A stretch of DNA of 11,312 bases from Deltaproteobacteria bacterium (GCA_026388365.1 JAPLJW010000151.1:1-11312), one strand, 5' to 3'; shown: positions 1-8,076, counted from the first letter of the stretch. The notes: generated by a model from the letters alone, not told the origin. A program made the numbers and translations.

Positions 1-1095
1 CCCCTCTCCTACATCCTGGCCGCGCTGGCCGGCGAACGTGAGGTATTGTACGGAGGGGAGCGTATGCCGGCGGGCCGGGCATTGCGGAAGGCAAAACTGA
101 AACCTTATCGCTTCGGACCGAAGGAACCGCTTGCCCTGATCAACGGAACCTCCGTCATGACCGGGATCGCCGCCGTGAACCTGGACCGGGCGTATCATAT
201 CCTGGAGGCGGCGATCGACGCCTCCGCCCTCTCCGTTCACGCGCTGCAGGGCAAGGCCGACCACTATCACCGTGTGATCGGTGAGGCCAAACCCTTCCCC
301 GGCCAGATCGATGTGGCCGACCGGATCCGGTGGCTTTTGACCACCCGGGGTTCGGCAGCGGGGCTGGAGGCTGCGGGTCCGGAGACCCTCCAGGATCCTT
401 ATTCCCTGCGCTGCTCCCCGCAGATTTTGGGCGTCCTCTGCGACGCGCTAAGTTGGATCCGGCCGTGGGTGGAGATCGAGGCGAACAGCGCCAACGACAA
501 TCCGCTCTTTGCCGAGGGGATGGAACGGCCCTTGACGGGGGGGAACTTTTACGGGGGCCATATTGCCTTTGCGATGGATGCCCTGAAGGCGGCGCTGGCG
601 TCGGTGGCCGACATGGCGGACCGTCAGGTGGCGCTGCTGGTCAACCCCAACGTCAGCCGGGGGCTTCCGGCCGACCTCGTCCGTGTGACCGGGGAGGCCC
701 GCCTCCACCACCATGGGTTCAAGGCCATGTCCATCACCGCTTCTGCGCTGACGGCGGAGGCGCTCAAGGCGACCATGCCGGCTGCCTCCTTCTCCCGGTC
801 CACCGAATCCCATAACCAGGACAAGGTCAGCATGGGGACGATCGCGGCGCGGGATGCGTCCCGCGTCTGCACCCTCGCGGAACGGGTCGTGGCCATCCAT
901 CTGCTGGCGGCGGCCCAGGCCTGCGAGATCCGGGGACGCACCGAGGCCCGTCCCCGCCTCGCCTTGAGGATCGAGGAGCTGCGCCGGCTGGCGGCGCCGA
1001 CATACGAAGACCGGCCCATGGACGCCGATATCGAGGCCGTGGCCCGCGTGATTTCCGAGAATGGTTTCCCGAAGGAGAGCGGATGGAAGCGCTGA
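1..1095 (+). CDS. Aromatic amino acid ammonia-lyase (HAL/PAL/TAL family), C-terminal part, cut by left edge
   Basis: The frame is open from base 1, so the gene starts upstream. The 364 visible residues begin just after where the MIO-forming Ala-Ser-Gly should lie; the first residues (PLSYILAALAGE) match what follows ASGDLA in this family. Visible family motifs, in window numbering, are NGT at 48-50, QDPYSLR at 131-137 (substrate-carboxylate Arg and catalytic-region Tyr), NSANDNP at 162-168, GGNFYGGH around 180, and SMGTIAARDA near 276-285. At 271-274 the sequence is HNQD, as in Phe/Tyr ammonia-lyases, where histidine ammonia-lyases have NQED with the His-binding Glu. I infer deamination of Phe or Tyr to cinnamate or p-coumarate, feeding the aryl polyene-like pathway suggested by the downstream genes. 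The stop overlaps the next gene by 13 bp, implying translational coupling. An aminomutase or true HAL activity cannot be excluded because the selectivity loop and MIO are outside the window. Confidence 0.9.
   Translation, partial: PLSYILAALAGEREVLYGGERMPAGRALRKAKLKPYRFGPKEPLALINGTSVMTGIAAVNLDRAYHILEAAIDASALSVHALQGKADHYHRVIGEAKPFPGQIDVADRIRWLLTTRGSAAGLEAAGPETLQDPYSLRCSPQILGVLCDALSWIRPWVEIEANSANDNPLFAEGMERPLTGGNFYGGHIAFAMDALKAALASVADMADRQVALLVNPNVSRGLPADLVRVTGEARLHHHGFKAMSITASALTAEALKATMPAASFSRSTESHNQDKVSMGTIAARDASRVCTLAERVVAIHLLAAAQACEIRGRTEARPRLALRIEELRRLAAPTYEDRPMDADIEAVARVISENGFPKESGWKR
1072..1077 (+). promoter_or_regulatory. Ribosome binding site AAGGAG for the thioesterase
   Basis: AAGGAG lies 5 nt before the ATG at 1083. 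It supports that start over the in-frame ATG at 1119. It lies inside the end of the ammonia-lyase gene, so the two genes are likely translationally coupled. Confidence 0.7.
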
Positions 1096-1502
1096 CATGC
1101 CGGAGTCATGAAGTAACAATGAAGGTGCCGTTTTTCGATCTCGATCCGATGCAGATCGTCTGGCACGGCAACTATCTGAAGTATTTCGACATCGCCCGTT
1201 CCGAACTCTTCGACGGTCTGGGTGTGGATCTCTTCGAATTTCACGACCGGACCCGTTACATCTTTCCGATCATCCGGACCGCCGTCAAACACATCCACCC
1301 CCTCCGGCGGGGGGATGAATTCATCTGCCGGGCCACCGTGAAGGACGCCCGCTCCAAGATCGTCGTCGCCTTCGAGATCCGCCTCGTTGCGGATGGAACG
1401 ATCTGCGCCCGGGGGACAACGGAACAGGCCGCCGTGCTGGCCCCGGAGATGGAGATGGTTTACACGATTCCGGAAGAGATCCGCCGGGCGCTGGGGTTCT
1501 AA
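1083..1502 (+). CDS. 4HBT/YbgC-type acyl-CoA or acyl-ACP thioesterase
   Basis: This is a 139-residue single hotdog-fold protein, the usual size for the family. Residues 18-39 carry the 4-hydroxybenzoyl-CoA thioesterase signature: FDLDPMQIVWHGNYLKYFD, with Asp21 before Pro corresponding to catalytic Asp17 of the Pseudomonas enzyme, followed by HGNY (28-31). The start at 1083 has a well-placed AAGGAG; a shorter start at 1119 lacks one. The gene overlaps the ammonia-lyase by 13 bp and ends 2 bp before the next start. Thioesterases of this type are standard in aryl polyene/flexirubin loci, so hydrolysis or editing of an aryl or polyene thioester is the likely role. Substrate and carrier (CoA or ACP) cannot be read from the sequence. 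No signal peptide is seen; a cytoplasmic location is expected. Confidence 0.88.
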   Translation: MEALTCRSHEVTMKVPFFDLDPMQIVWHGNYLKYFDIARSELFDGLGVDLFEFHDRTRYIFPIIRTAVKHIHPLRRGDEFICRATVKDARSKIVVAFEIRLVADGTICARGTTEQAAVLAPEMEMVYTIPEEIRRALGF

Positions 1503-1504
1503 AG

Positions 1505-3226
1505 ATGGAAACTCCTTTTCCGCAGGCCTTGATGACGGGCTTCGAAAGGGTCGCCGCCTGGGCGGACCTCCTGGACGAGATCAACGTCTTTCCCGTGGCC
1601 GACGGCGATACGGGACGGAACCTCGTGGTCAGCCTCTCCCCCCTCCGGCAGGCGGCGCTGGGGAGGGAGCGGATCACCCGGGAGCTGCTGCTGTCGGCCC
1701 GGGGAAATTCCGGAAACATTGCCGCGCGGTTTTTCTCCGGCCTCCTGATAGCCGATTCGGTCCGAAACCTCGCCGGCGCCGTCCGGCAGGGGCGGGACCG
1801 GGCCTGGCAGGCGGTGAACGACCCCAAGCAGGGCACGATGCTGACCGTTTTCGATGCGCTGGTGGAGGCCGTGGAGGGGGGCCCGGAGATATTAGACGGG
1901 CCATGGCGCGAGCGGGTGCTCCAAAGACTCGAAGGGGCGGTGCTCTCCACGCCGGAACTCCTGCCGAAGCTCAAAGCCGCCGGCGTCGTCGATGCCGGCG
2001 CCCTGGGCATCTTCATCTATCTGGACGGTTTTTTCAGCGTCCTTGCGGGGAACGGAGACGGATTCAGGCCCGTCGCGGAGATCTTCAAGGATTATCTCAA
2101 GGTCTCTCCGGCCTTTTCGGAGGAAGGGGAAACGGGCTGCTGCGTGGACACAGTGCTTCGGGTCGAAGGCGAAGCCGGGGAAGAGGCCGTTCGGGGGCTT
2201 TCCGCCGTCGGGGAAAGCGTCGTCGTTCTGCGGGACGGGGATTATTTGAAGGTCCATCTCCATGCCAAGGACGGCCGGAAGGCCCGGGGCGATCTGGCCG
2301 CCTTCGGAGAGATGATCCGGTGGTCCGCCGACGATCTGGGCGCCCAGGTCCGTTCCTTTCGCCGGCGGCCGGTCGATCAGGCCGTGCATATCATGACGGA
2401 CGCCGCGGGTTCCATCAGCCGCGAGCTCACGGCGGATCTGGGGGTGACCATCCTGGACAGCTACATCACCGTCGGGGAGAGATCTCTCCCCGAGACCCAT
2501 TTCGCCCAGGAGGAGCTCTATGCGGCCATGCGCAGGGGGGTAAAGGTCTCCACCGCGCAGGCCTCCGTCTTCGAACGCCATGAGCATTATCAGAGCGTCC
2601 TGGACCGTTATCCCCGGGTCCTCTACCTGTGCGTGGGTTCAGCGTTCACGGGAAATTGCGGGGCGGCGCTGGCCTGGCAAGAGCGGCACGACCCGGAGGG
2701 GCGCTTCACGATCATCGACAGCGGGGCGGCGTCGGGACGGCTGGGACTTCCTGCCTTGGCCGCGGCCCGTTTTGCCCGCGGGAACCGCGATGCCGAGGCG
2801 GTCATCCGCTTCGCCCGCGAGGCCGCGGCAAACTGTCAGGAATTTGTGTTTCTGGACACCCTCCGGTATCTGGCGGCCGGCGGACGGCTTTCCCGGACCA
2901 GCGCCTTCTTCGGCGACATGCTCCACATGAAACCCGTGATTACCCCGCTTGCCGATGGGGTCAGGAAGGTGGGGGTCGTCCGGAATCGGACGGAACAGTT
3001 GAAATTCGCGGTGGAGAAACTAACCGCCGCGCTCACGCAAAACGGGCGCGCCGTGATCATGATCGAGTATACCGACAACCTTGCCTGGGTGACCCAAAAA
3101 GTGCAGCCGGAAATCGTGCGGCGCTGGCCGGAGGCGGAGATTATCCTCCACCCTTTGTCTCTCACCTCCGGGGCGCATATGGGGCCGGGAACCTGGGCCG
3201 TGGCTTTTCTGCCGGGACGCGAATGA
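1505..3226 (+). CDS. FakA/FakB-like fusion: DAK2 kinase domain + FakA-type middle domain + DegV fatty-acid-binding domain
   Basis: The 573-residue protein has three parts. Residues about 1-200 are a DAK2/DhaL-like ATP-binding domain with INVFPVADGDTGRN (26-39; Asp33, Asp35 and Asn39 as the metal/ATP ligand motif) and RGNSGN (66-71). Residues about 205-285 resemble the FakA middle domain, with a GCC motif (211-213) and VHLH (250-253). Residues about 293-573 are a DegV/FakB domain with TDAAG (298-302), the STAQAS loop (349-354) and GGRLSRTSAFFGDMLHMKP (459-477), which contains the Arg-x-Ser-type fatty-acid carboxylate-binding region. In Firmicutes, FakA phosphorylates a fatty acid held by separate FakB, giving acyl-phosphate; here kinase and binding protein are one chain. 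I infer a self-contained acyl or aryl-acyl kinase. Position inside a lipid/pigment-type operon (2 bp after the thioesterase, ATGA overlap with the glycosyltransferase) suggests it acts on a pathway acid or on host fatty acids for the lipid anchor. The Shine-Dalgarno sequence is weak, so coupling is likely. Confidence 0.85.
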   Translation: METPFPQALMTGFERVAAWADLLDEINVFPVADGDTGRNLVVSLSPLRQAALGRERITRELLLSARGNSGNIAARFFSGLLIADSVRNLAGAVRQGRDRAWQAVNDPKQGTMLTVFDALVEAVEGGPEILDGPWRERVLQRLEGAVLSTPELLPKLKAAGVVDAGALGIFIYLDGFFSVLAGNGDGFRPVAEIFKDYLKVSPAFSEEGETGCCVDTVLRVEGEAGEEAVRGLSAVGESVVVLRDGDYLKVHLHAKDGRKARGDLAAFGEMIRWSADDLGAQVRSFRRRPVDQAVHIMTDAAGSISRELTADLGVTILDSYITVGERSLPETHFAQEELYAAMRRGVKVSTAQASVFERHEHYQSVLDRYPRVLYLCVGSAFTGNCGAALAWQERHDPEGRFTIIDSGAASGRLGLPALAAARFARGNRDAEAVIRFAREAAANCQEFVFLDTLRYLAAGGRLSRTSAFFGDMLHMKPVITPLADGVRKVGVVRNRTEQLKFAVEKLTAALTQNGRAVIMIEYTDNLAWVTQKVQPEIVRRWPEAEIILHPLSLTSGAHMGPGTWAVAFLPGRE

Positions 3227-3978
3227 CGGGGGGTCGCACATACGGGACTCCGGCTGGACGCTTCGCCGTTCTGATCCCCCTTTACAACCACGCCGGGGGG
3301 GTGGTTTCCGTGATCGAACGGGCCCTGGCGCTGGAGTTGCCCGTCTGGGTTGTTGACGACGGCTCGACGGACGGCTCGGCGGCGGGCCTTGAACGGTTCG
3401 AGGGGGTTACGGTCCTGCGGCATGGGGAAAACCGCGGGAAGGGGGCGGCCATTCTGACCGGCTTTTCGGCCATCGCGGAAAAGGCGGACTGGGTTGTCAC
3501 GCTGGATGCGGACGGGCAGCACGACCCCGCAGATGTCCCCGTCCTGATCCAGGCCATCCCCGCGGGCGGGCGCCCCATCGTCATCGGCCGACGGGAGGGG
3601 ATGATCGGGGAGGATGTCCCCTGGACGAGCCGTTTCGGGAGGAAATTCTCCAATTTCTGGGTATGGGCGGCCGGCGGGCCCGTTCTTTCCGATACCCAGA
3701 GCGGCTTGCGCATCTACCCGCTGCCGGAGGCCATGCGGCTCGGTGTGCGCGCCCGGCGATTCCAATTTGAGGTAGAAATCCTGGTTCGGGCGCGGTGGGC
3801 GGGGATCCCCATCGTCGAGGCGCCGGTGCGCGTTTCCTATACGCCCGGTATGAAAAGAATTTCCCATTTTCGTCCCTCCGTCGACTTTTGCAGAAATTCA
3901 GGGACGTTCAGCCGGTTGATCTTCCTGCGGATCCTGCGCATGTGCGGGGTGATCCGGAGCCAAATAAAAGAAAATTAG
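3223..3978 (+). CDS. Family 2 glycosyltransferase (GT-A fold)
   Basis: The 251-residue protein has the GT2 landmarks: the VLIPLYN strand (16-22), DDGSTDGS (45-52) for nucleotide-sugar binding, DADGQHD (95-101) as the DxD-type metal-binding motif, SDTQSGLRIYP (156-166) and FEVEIL (182-187). These are typical of dolichyl-/undecaprenyl-phosphate sugar transferases and of GTs in aryl polyene clusters. No transmembrane anchor is evident. The ATG at 3223 overlaps the upstream stop in an ATGA arrangement, so I chose it although the frame stays open further upstream within the preceding gene. Likely role: sugar transfer to a lipid or aryl polyene intermediate at the cytoplasmic face of the membrane. 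Donor and acceptor are unknown. In some aryl polyene loci the GT is fused to an acyltransferase; here the acyltransferase is a separate gene at 7111. Confidence 0.88.
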   Translation: MTGGRTYGTPAGRFAVLIPLYNHAGGVVSVIERALALELPVWVVDDGSTDGSAAGLERFEGVTVLRHGENRGKGAAILTGFSAIAEKADWVVTLDADGQHDPADVPVLIQAIPAGGRPIVIGRREGMIGEDVPWTSRFGRKFSNFWVWAAGGPVLSDTQSGLRIYPLPEAMRLGVRARRFQFEVEILVRARWAGIPIVEAPVRVSYTPGMKRISHFRPSVDFCRNSGTFSRLIFLRILRMCGVIRSQIKEN

Positions 3979-4004
3979 GGATATTTACCCCCCATCTCAA
4001 CGGC

Positions 4005-4009
4005 GGAGG
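4005..4009 (+). promoter_or_regulatory. Ribosome binding site GGAGG for the MMPL exporter
   Basis: GGAGG sits 9 nt before the ATG at 4019. It is in the 40-bp gap that is the only clear non-coupled junction of the operon. Confidence 0.55.
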
Positions 4010-4018
4010 CCAACAACG

Positions 4019-7000
4019 ATGTATTTCCGACGTTACCGATTCCGCTGGTCATGGATGCTCGCCGTCGTGGCGGTCCTGGGAGGGCTCCTGCTGTACGAAT
4101 CCCTCGGCGGCGTGCGGATCGAAACGGACATCCTGTCATCGCTCCCCCGTCACGACCCCATCCTGGCGGACGCCCACCGGGTCATCCGCCATCTCCCCTT
4201 CCAGGACCGGCTGATCATCGATGTCGCAATCCAGGGAGGAGACCGGGACGCCCTGGTTGCCGGTGCCGACCTGATCGAGACCGGGCTTCGGGAGAGCGGT
4301 CTTTTCCGGCAGGTCGGCATGCAGCAGATGGAGGCGCTCTTTCCGGAACTGATGGCCCATATCGTCGGCCATCTGCCCCTCTTGTACGACGGACCGCAGT
4401 TGGAGGCGCAGGTCGCGCCGCTCCTCGCGACGGCCGAGGTGCGCCGGGTCCTGGCGGAAGGTCTCAAGGTCCTGCAGGGGCTCGAAGGGATCGGGCAGGC
4501 CGACCTCATCGCCCGTGATCCCCTCGGTCTGCGAAACCTGCTCCTGGCCCGGATGTCCCAGCTCCTGCCGAGCCGGAACGCTCAGCTTCACCGGGGGAAG
4601 CTGCTCTCCCGGGACGGTGAACATCTGCTCATCATCGCGGAACTGAAAGGTTCGGCGACGGACACGGCCTATACCCGAGCCATCCCCCCACTCATCCGGA
4701 CGCTCGGGGAGAAGCTCAACGGCCGGGTGCAGCCCCGCGGCATCCGCTTCACGCTGACGCCGGCGGGAGTTTACCGCGCCGCGCTGGACAACGAGAACGC
4801 CGCCCGGCGGGACATGAGAACGGCGATCATCCTGACGATGCTGGGAATCGCCTTACTGCTCGTCGTTACTTTTCCCCGGCCCCTCGTCGGGCTTCTGGCC
4901 CTGCTTCCGTCGACCGCCGGCGCCATTCTCGCGCTGCTGGTCTGTTCCTTTTTCTTCCCCTCGCTCTCCATCCTCGCCGTCAGTTTCGGCGGGGCCATCA
5001 TGGCCTTCACGGTGGATCTGGGGATCACCTATCTGCTGTTTCTCGACAGGCCCTGCGAAGTCTCGGGTCGGCTGGCTGCCCGCGAGGTCCGGGCGGCGGA
5101 AATCCTGGCCGCGCTGACGACGATCGGCGGCTTTCTGCTGCTGATGTTGAGCCGGTTCCGCATCCTGGCCGAGATCGGCCTCTTCGCGGCGCTGGGGGTG
5201 GCCTTTGCCTTTGCTTTCGTACACTGGGTCTTTCCCTGGATCCTTCCCGTCATGCCGCCGGCCCTGAAGACCCGGGACCCGTGGCTGAGCCGGATTCTCG
5301 ACCGGATCGCGCTGTCGGGGAGGAAAGCGACGCTCGTGGCGGCGGCCCTGTTCTTCCTGTTCATGCTCTGCTTCGCCCGCCCCGTTTTCCGGGTTGACAT
5401 CAGCGCGATGAACTCCATGAGCACGGAGACCGTTGCCGCGGACCGAACGGTCCAACAGGTCTGGGGGGACCTGTCGAGCCGGATCTATCTGATGACCGAG
5501 GGGCGCAGCCTGGAGGATTTGCAGGCCAAGAGCGACCGCCTCTCCATGATGCTCCGGGAGGATCTCAACCGGGGCGCGATTAAAGGGGCTTTTGTCCTTG
5601 CCGACCTCTTTCCGGGGGAGGCGCTGGCAAAGCGCCATGCGGCGGACTGGAAGGCCTTCTGGACCACAAACCGGGTGGCGGATCTCCGGCGGGAATTCAA
5701 GCAGGCTGCCCGGGAAATGGGATTCGCCCCGGATGCCTTCGATGCCTTTGTAAGCTCCCTTTCCGCGATGCCGACGGACGCCGCGGCGATCCCGGAGAAG
5801 TTCGCCGGCTTCCTGGGCATTGCGGCGGAGAAATCCTCCCGGGTGCAGGTCTCCATGGTGACGCCGGGTCCGGCCTACGAGGCGAATGCATTCTTCACGC
5901 GGTATGCGGCGACGAACCTTGTCAGCCTCTTCGATGCGGGGCTCTTCAACCAACGCCTGGGGGAGGTCCTCGTTTCGCTGTTTACCGAGATCGCCTTCAT
6001 TACGGGTTTGGGAATCATCCTTGTCGTTTTTTTCTTCTTCCTGGACGGGCGTCTCTCCCTGATCGTACTGGCGCCGGTAGCCTTCGCCCTCGTCTGCACC
6101 CTGGGGACCCTGAAGCTTCTGGGCCGGCCGGTGGACATTCCGGGGATCATGCTCTGGATCGTCATCATGGGGATGGGGATCGACTACGGGATCTACTACG
6201 TCTGCGCCTATCAGCGGTATCTTGACGAGCGCCACCCCTTCATGGGGCTGATCCGCCAGGCGATGTTCCTGGCGGGGGCGACCACCCTGATCGGGTTCGG
6301 CGTCCTGGCCTTCGCCCGGCACGCGGTCCTCAAGAGCATCGGCCTGACGTCGCTTCTGGGCATTGCCTATTCGCTTGTCGGGGCCTTTCTGATCGTTCCG
6401 CCCCTGGTGAAACGGGCGCTCGTCCCCGCGGTGCTCCCACCGGAAGCCCTGGAGGCCGGTTCGCCCCGTCACACCGAGCGGACGCTCCTGCGGTACCGTC
6501 ACATCGAGGCCACCCCGCGCCTCTTCGCCCGCTGGAAGATCCGGCTGGATCCGATGTTCCCCCGTCTGGCGGGCTTCATGAAGAACCCACGACGCATCCT
6601 GGATATCGGTTGCGGCTATGGCATTCCGTCCGTTTGGCTCCTGGAGCTCTTTCCTGCCGCCACGGTCTGCGGCGTCGATCCGGATGAAGAGAGGATCCGT
6701 GTGGCCGGGCATGTCCTCGGGCCGCGGGGGGAAGCCCGGACAGGCCGGGCGCCAGACCTTGCGGAATTGCCGGACCGGGCCGACACGGCCCTGATCCTCG
6801 ACGTCATCCACATGCTGGACGATGCGGCGTTGCGGGAGACGCTCAGAATTCTGCATGCAAAGCTCATCCCCGGCGGCCGGCTCGTCATTCGGGTCACGAT
6901 CCCCGCGGCCTGGCCCCGGCCCTGGAAACTGCGTATCGAGGAGCTCCGCCTGAAGATCCATCGACTGCATCCCCGTTACCGGACGCAGGCCTCCCTGGAG

Positions 7001-7114
7001 GCGATGATCGTTGCGGCCGGTTTTGACATCGCTGCAATCCAGCCGGACACGCCGGAGGGCGAGGAGTGGTGGTTTGTCGGTGACCGGAATGGAGCGGGAG
7101 GGGATGAACCATGA
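4019..7114 (+). CDS. MMPL/RND-superfamily lipid exporter fused to a C-terminal SAM methyltransferase
   Basis: The 1031-residue protein has two parts. Residues 1 to about 795 form a full 12-TM MMPL/RND transporter: TM1 about 11-29, an extracytoplasmic loop about 30-265, TM2-6 about 268-405, TM7 about 436-455, a second loop about 456-650, and TM8-12 about 657-792. TM4 and TM10 hold the expected proton-relay acids: Asp333 in TVDLGITY and Asp722 in GMGIDYGIYY. Residues about 815-1025 form a class I methyltransferase with motif I ILDIGCGYG (860-868), an acidic residue after CGVDPD for SAM ribose, and LKLIPGGRLVIRVT-like post motifs. The reading frame is uninterrupted. MMPL exporters of this type move aryl polyene or related lipids across the inner membrane, and a methyltransferase gene is common nearby; here both are one chain, with the enzyme expected on the cytoplasmic side. 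It overlaps the acyltransferase by ATGA. Substrate assignment is inference. Confidence 0.9.
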   Translation: MYFRRYRFRWSWMLAVVAVLGGLLLYESLGGVRIETDILSSLPRHDPILADAHRVIRHLPFQDRLIIDVAIQGGDRDALVAGADLIETGLRESGLFRQVGMQQMEALFPELMAHIVGHLPLLYDGPQLEAQVAPLLATAEVRRVLAEGLKVLQGLEGIGQADLIARDPLGLRNLLLARMSQLLPSRNAQLHRGKLLSRDGEHLLIIAELKGSATDTAYTRAIPPLIRTLGEKLNGRVQPRGIRFTLTPAGVYRAALDNENAARRDMRTAIILTMLGIALLLVVTFPRPLVGLLALLPSTAGAILALLVCSFFFPSLSILAVSFGGAIMAFTVDLGITYLLFLDRPCEVSGRLAAREVRAAEILAALTTIGGFLLLMLSRFRILAEIGLFAALGVAFAFAFVHWVFPWILPVMPPALKTRDPWLSRILDRIALSGRKATLVAAALFFLFMLCFARPVFRVDISAMNSMSTETVAADRTVQQVWGDLSSRIYLMTEGRSLEDLQAKSDRLSMMLREDLNRGAIKGAFVLADLFPGEALAKRHAADWKAFWTTNRVADLRREFKQAAREMGFAPDAFDAFVSSLSAMPTDAAAIPEKFAGFLGIAAEKSSRVQVSMVTPGPAYEANAFFTRYAATNLVSLFDAGLFNQRLGEVLVSLFTEIAFITGLGIILVVFFFFLDGRLSLIVLAPVAFALVCTLGTLKLLGRPVDIPGIMLWIVIMGMGIDYGIYYVCAYQRYLDERHPFMGLIRQAMFLAGATTLIGFGVLAFARHAVLKSIGLTSLLGIAYSLVGAFLIVPPLVKRALVPAVLPPEALEAGSPRHTERTLLRYRHIEATPRLFARWKIRLDPMFPRLAGFMKNPRRILDIGCGYGIPSVWLLELFPAATVCGVDPDEERIRVAGHVLGPRGEARTGRAPDLAELPDRADTALILDVIHMLDDAALRETLRILHAKLIPGGRLVIRVTIPAAWPRPWKLRIEELRLKIHRLHPRYRTQASLEAMIVAAGFDIAAIQPDTPEGEEWWFVGDRNGAGGDEP

Positions 7115-8034
7115 AGGATTTGTTCTACCGCTGCCTCATCGTCCTGGAGAAGAGATTCGGGAGCTGGATCTTTCTGCTGATCGCCTGGCATGTGGCAACG
7201 GGGTATTTTCTGTTATTTCCCCGGCGCGTTGCCGTCAGCGTTCGTTTCTACCGCCGCCTTTTCCCGGATCGGGGATGCTGTTATCCCCTCCGGTGCGCCT
7301 GGCGGCAGTATCACCATTTTGTCCACGTATTTCTGGACCGGTTCCGCCTGGCGGAAGGCGATGATCTCACAACAAAGTACGAAGGGTGGGAGCATATCGT
7401 CGCGGCGTCGGTCAGCGGCCGGGGGGGCATCATCCTCATGTCCCATGTGGGCAGTTGGGAGATCGCTGCCCGGCTCTTGCAGCATTATGGAAAAACCCAT
7501 CCGCGCATGAGGCTGTTGCTCTACCTGGGGGCAAAGCACCGGGAGCAGATCGAGCGGCGGCAAAAGAAGAGCATCGAACAGAGCGGAATCCGGGTCGTTT
7601 CCGTTCCCGAGCACGGGGGATCGGCCATGGACATTCTGGAGGGCCTGCATTTTCTGCGGGAGGGGGGGCTGGTTTCCCTGACAGGAGACCGTCTCTGGAG
7701 CCGGGAGCAGCGGGCCGTAACCGTCCGGTTTGCCGGCGGCGAAGCCCGGATTCCGGAAATCCCCTACATCCTGGCGCTGCTGTCCGGGGCGCCGCTGCTG
7801 ATATTTTTCGGGTATCGAACGGGTCGCGGAAAATATCATTTACTGACCGAACCGCCGCTGTACGTAACTGCGGCTTCACGCCAGGAGCGGCGCGCGGCCG
7901 TCGAGACGGCAGCCCAGATCTATGCGGATCTGCTGGCTGAAACCGTGCGGTCCCATCCCTGCGAGTGGTACAACTTCGAGCCTTTTCTCACGGCGGCGGG
8001 GGAAAATACGGATCCGTCGAGGGATCATCGTTGA
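7111..8034 (+). CDS. LpxL/HtrB-like lipid acyltransferase
   Basis: The 307-residue protein is the size of lipid A late acyltransferases. It has a hydrophobic N-terminal segment (about 19-36) anchoring it to the inner membrane, the HxxxxE catalytic motif at residues 112-117 (SHVGSWE), a substrate-binding stretch SLTGDR, and a C-terminal WYNFEPF, a variant of the family's conserved aromatic-Phe ending. It uses acyl-ACP or acyl-CoA to acylate a glycolipid or related acceptor. The ATG overlaps the preceding stop (ATGA), and GGGAGGGG upstream gives a ribosome binding site. Similar acyltransferases belong to aryl polyene and flexirubin loci, where they help attach the pigment to a lipid. I therefore prefer a role in this operon over lipid A synthesis, but a lipid A function is possible. 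No convincing terminator directly follows, so the operon may read on to the terminator at 8193. Confidence 0.85.
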   Translation: MKDLFYRCLIVLEKRFGSWIFLLIAWHVATGYFLLFPRRVAVSVRFYRRLFPDRGCCYPLRCAWRQYHHFVHVFLDRFRLAEGDDLTTKYEGWEHIVAASVSGRGGIILMSHVGSWEIAARLLQHYGKTHPRMRLLLYLGAKHREQIERRQKKSIEQSGIRVVSVPEHGGSAMDILEGLHFLREGGLVSLTGDRLWSREQRAVTVRFAGGEARIPEIPYILALLSGAPLLIFFGYRTGRGKYHLLTEPPLYVTAASRQERRAAVETAAQIYADLLAETVRSHPCEWYNFEPFLTAAGENTDPSRDHR

Positions 8035-8076
8035 TCTTCGGAGGCGCAGGATTGTCGTCTCATCCGGAAAAATGGC

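Noticed and set aside
1387..2583. Plus-strand frame overlapping the thioesterase and kinase genes
   Set aside because: It is an Arg/Gly-rich low-complexity translation with no motifs, in the wrong phase relative to the DAK2/DegV protein.
4853..6970. Long open frame on the minus strand opposite the exporter
   Set aside because: It is a GC-rich shadow frame: the product is Arg/Gly/Asp/Gln-rich without any domain, while the plus-strand frame has clear transporter and methyltransferase motifs.
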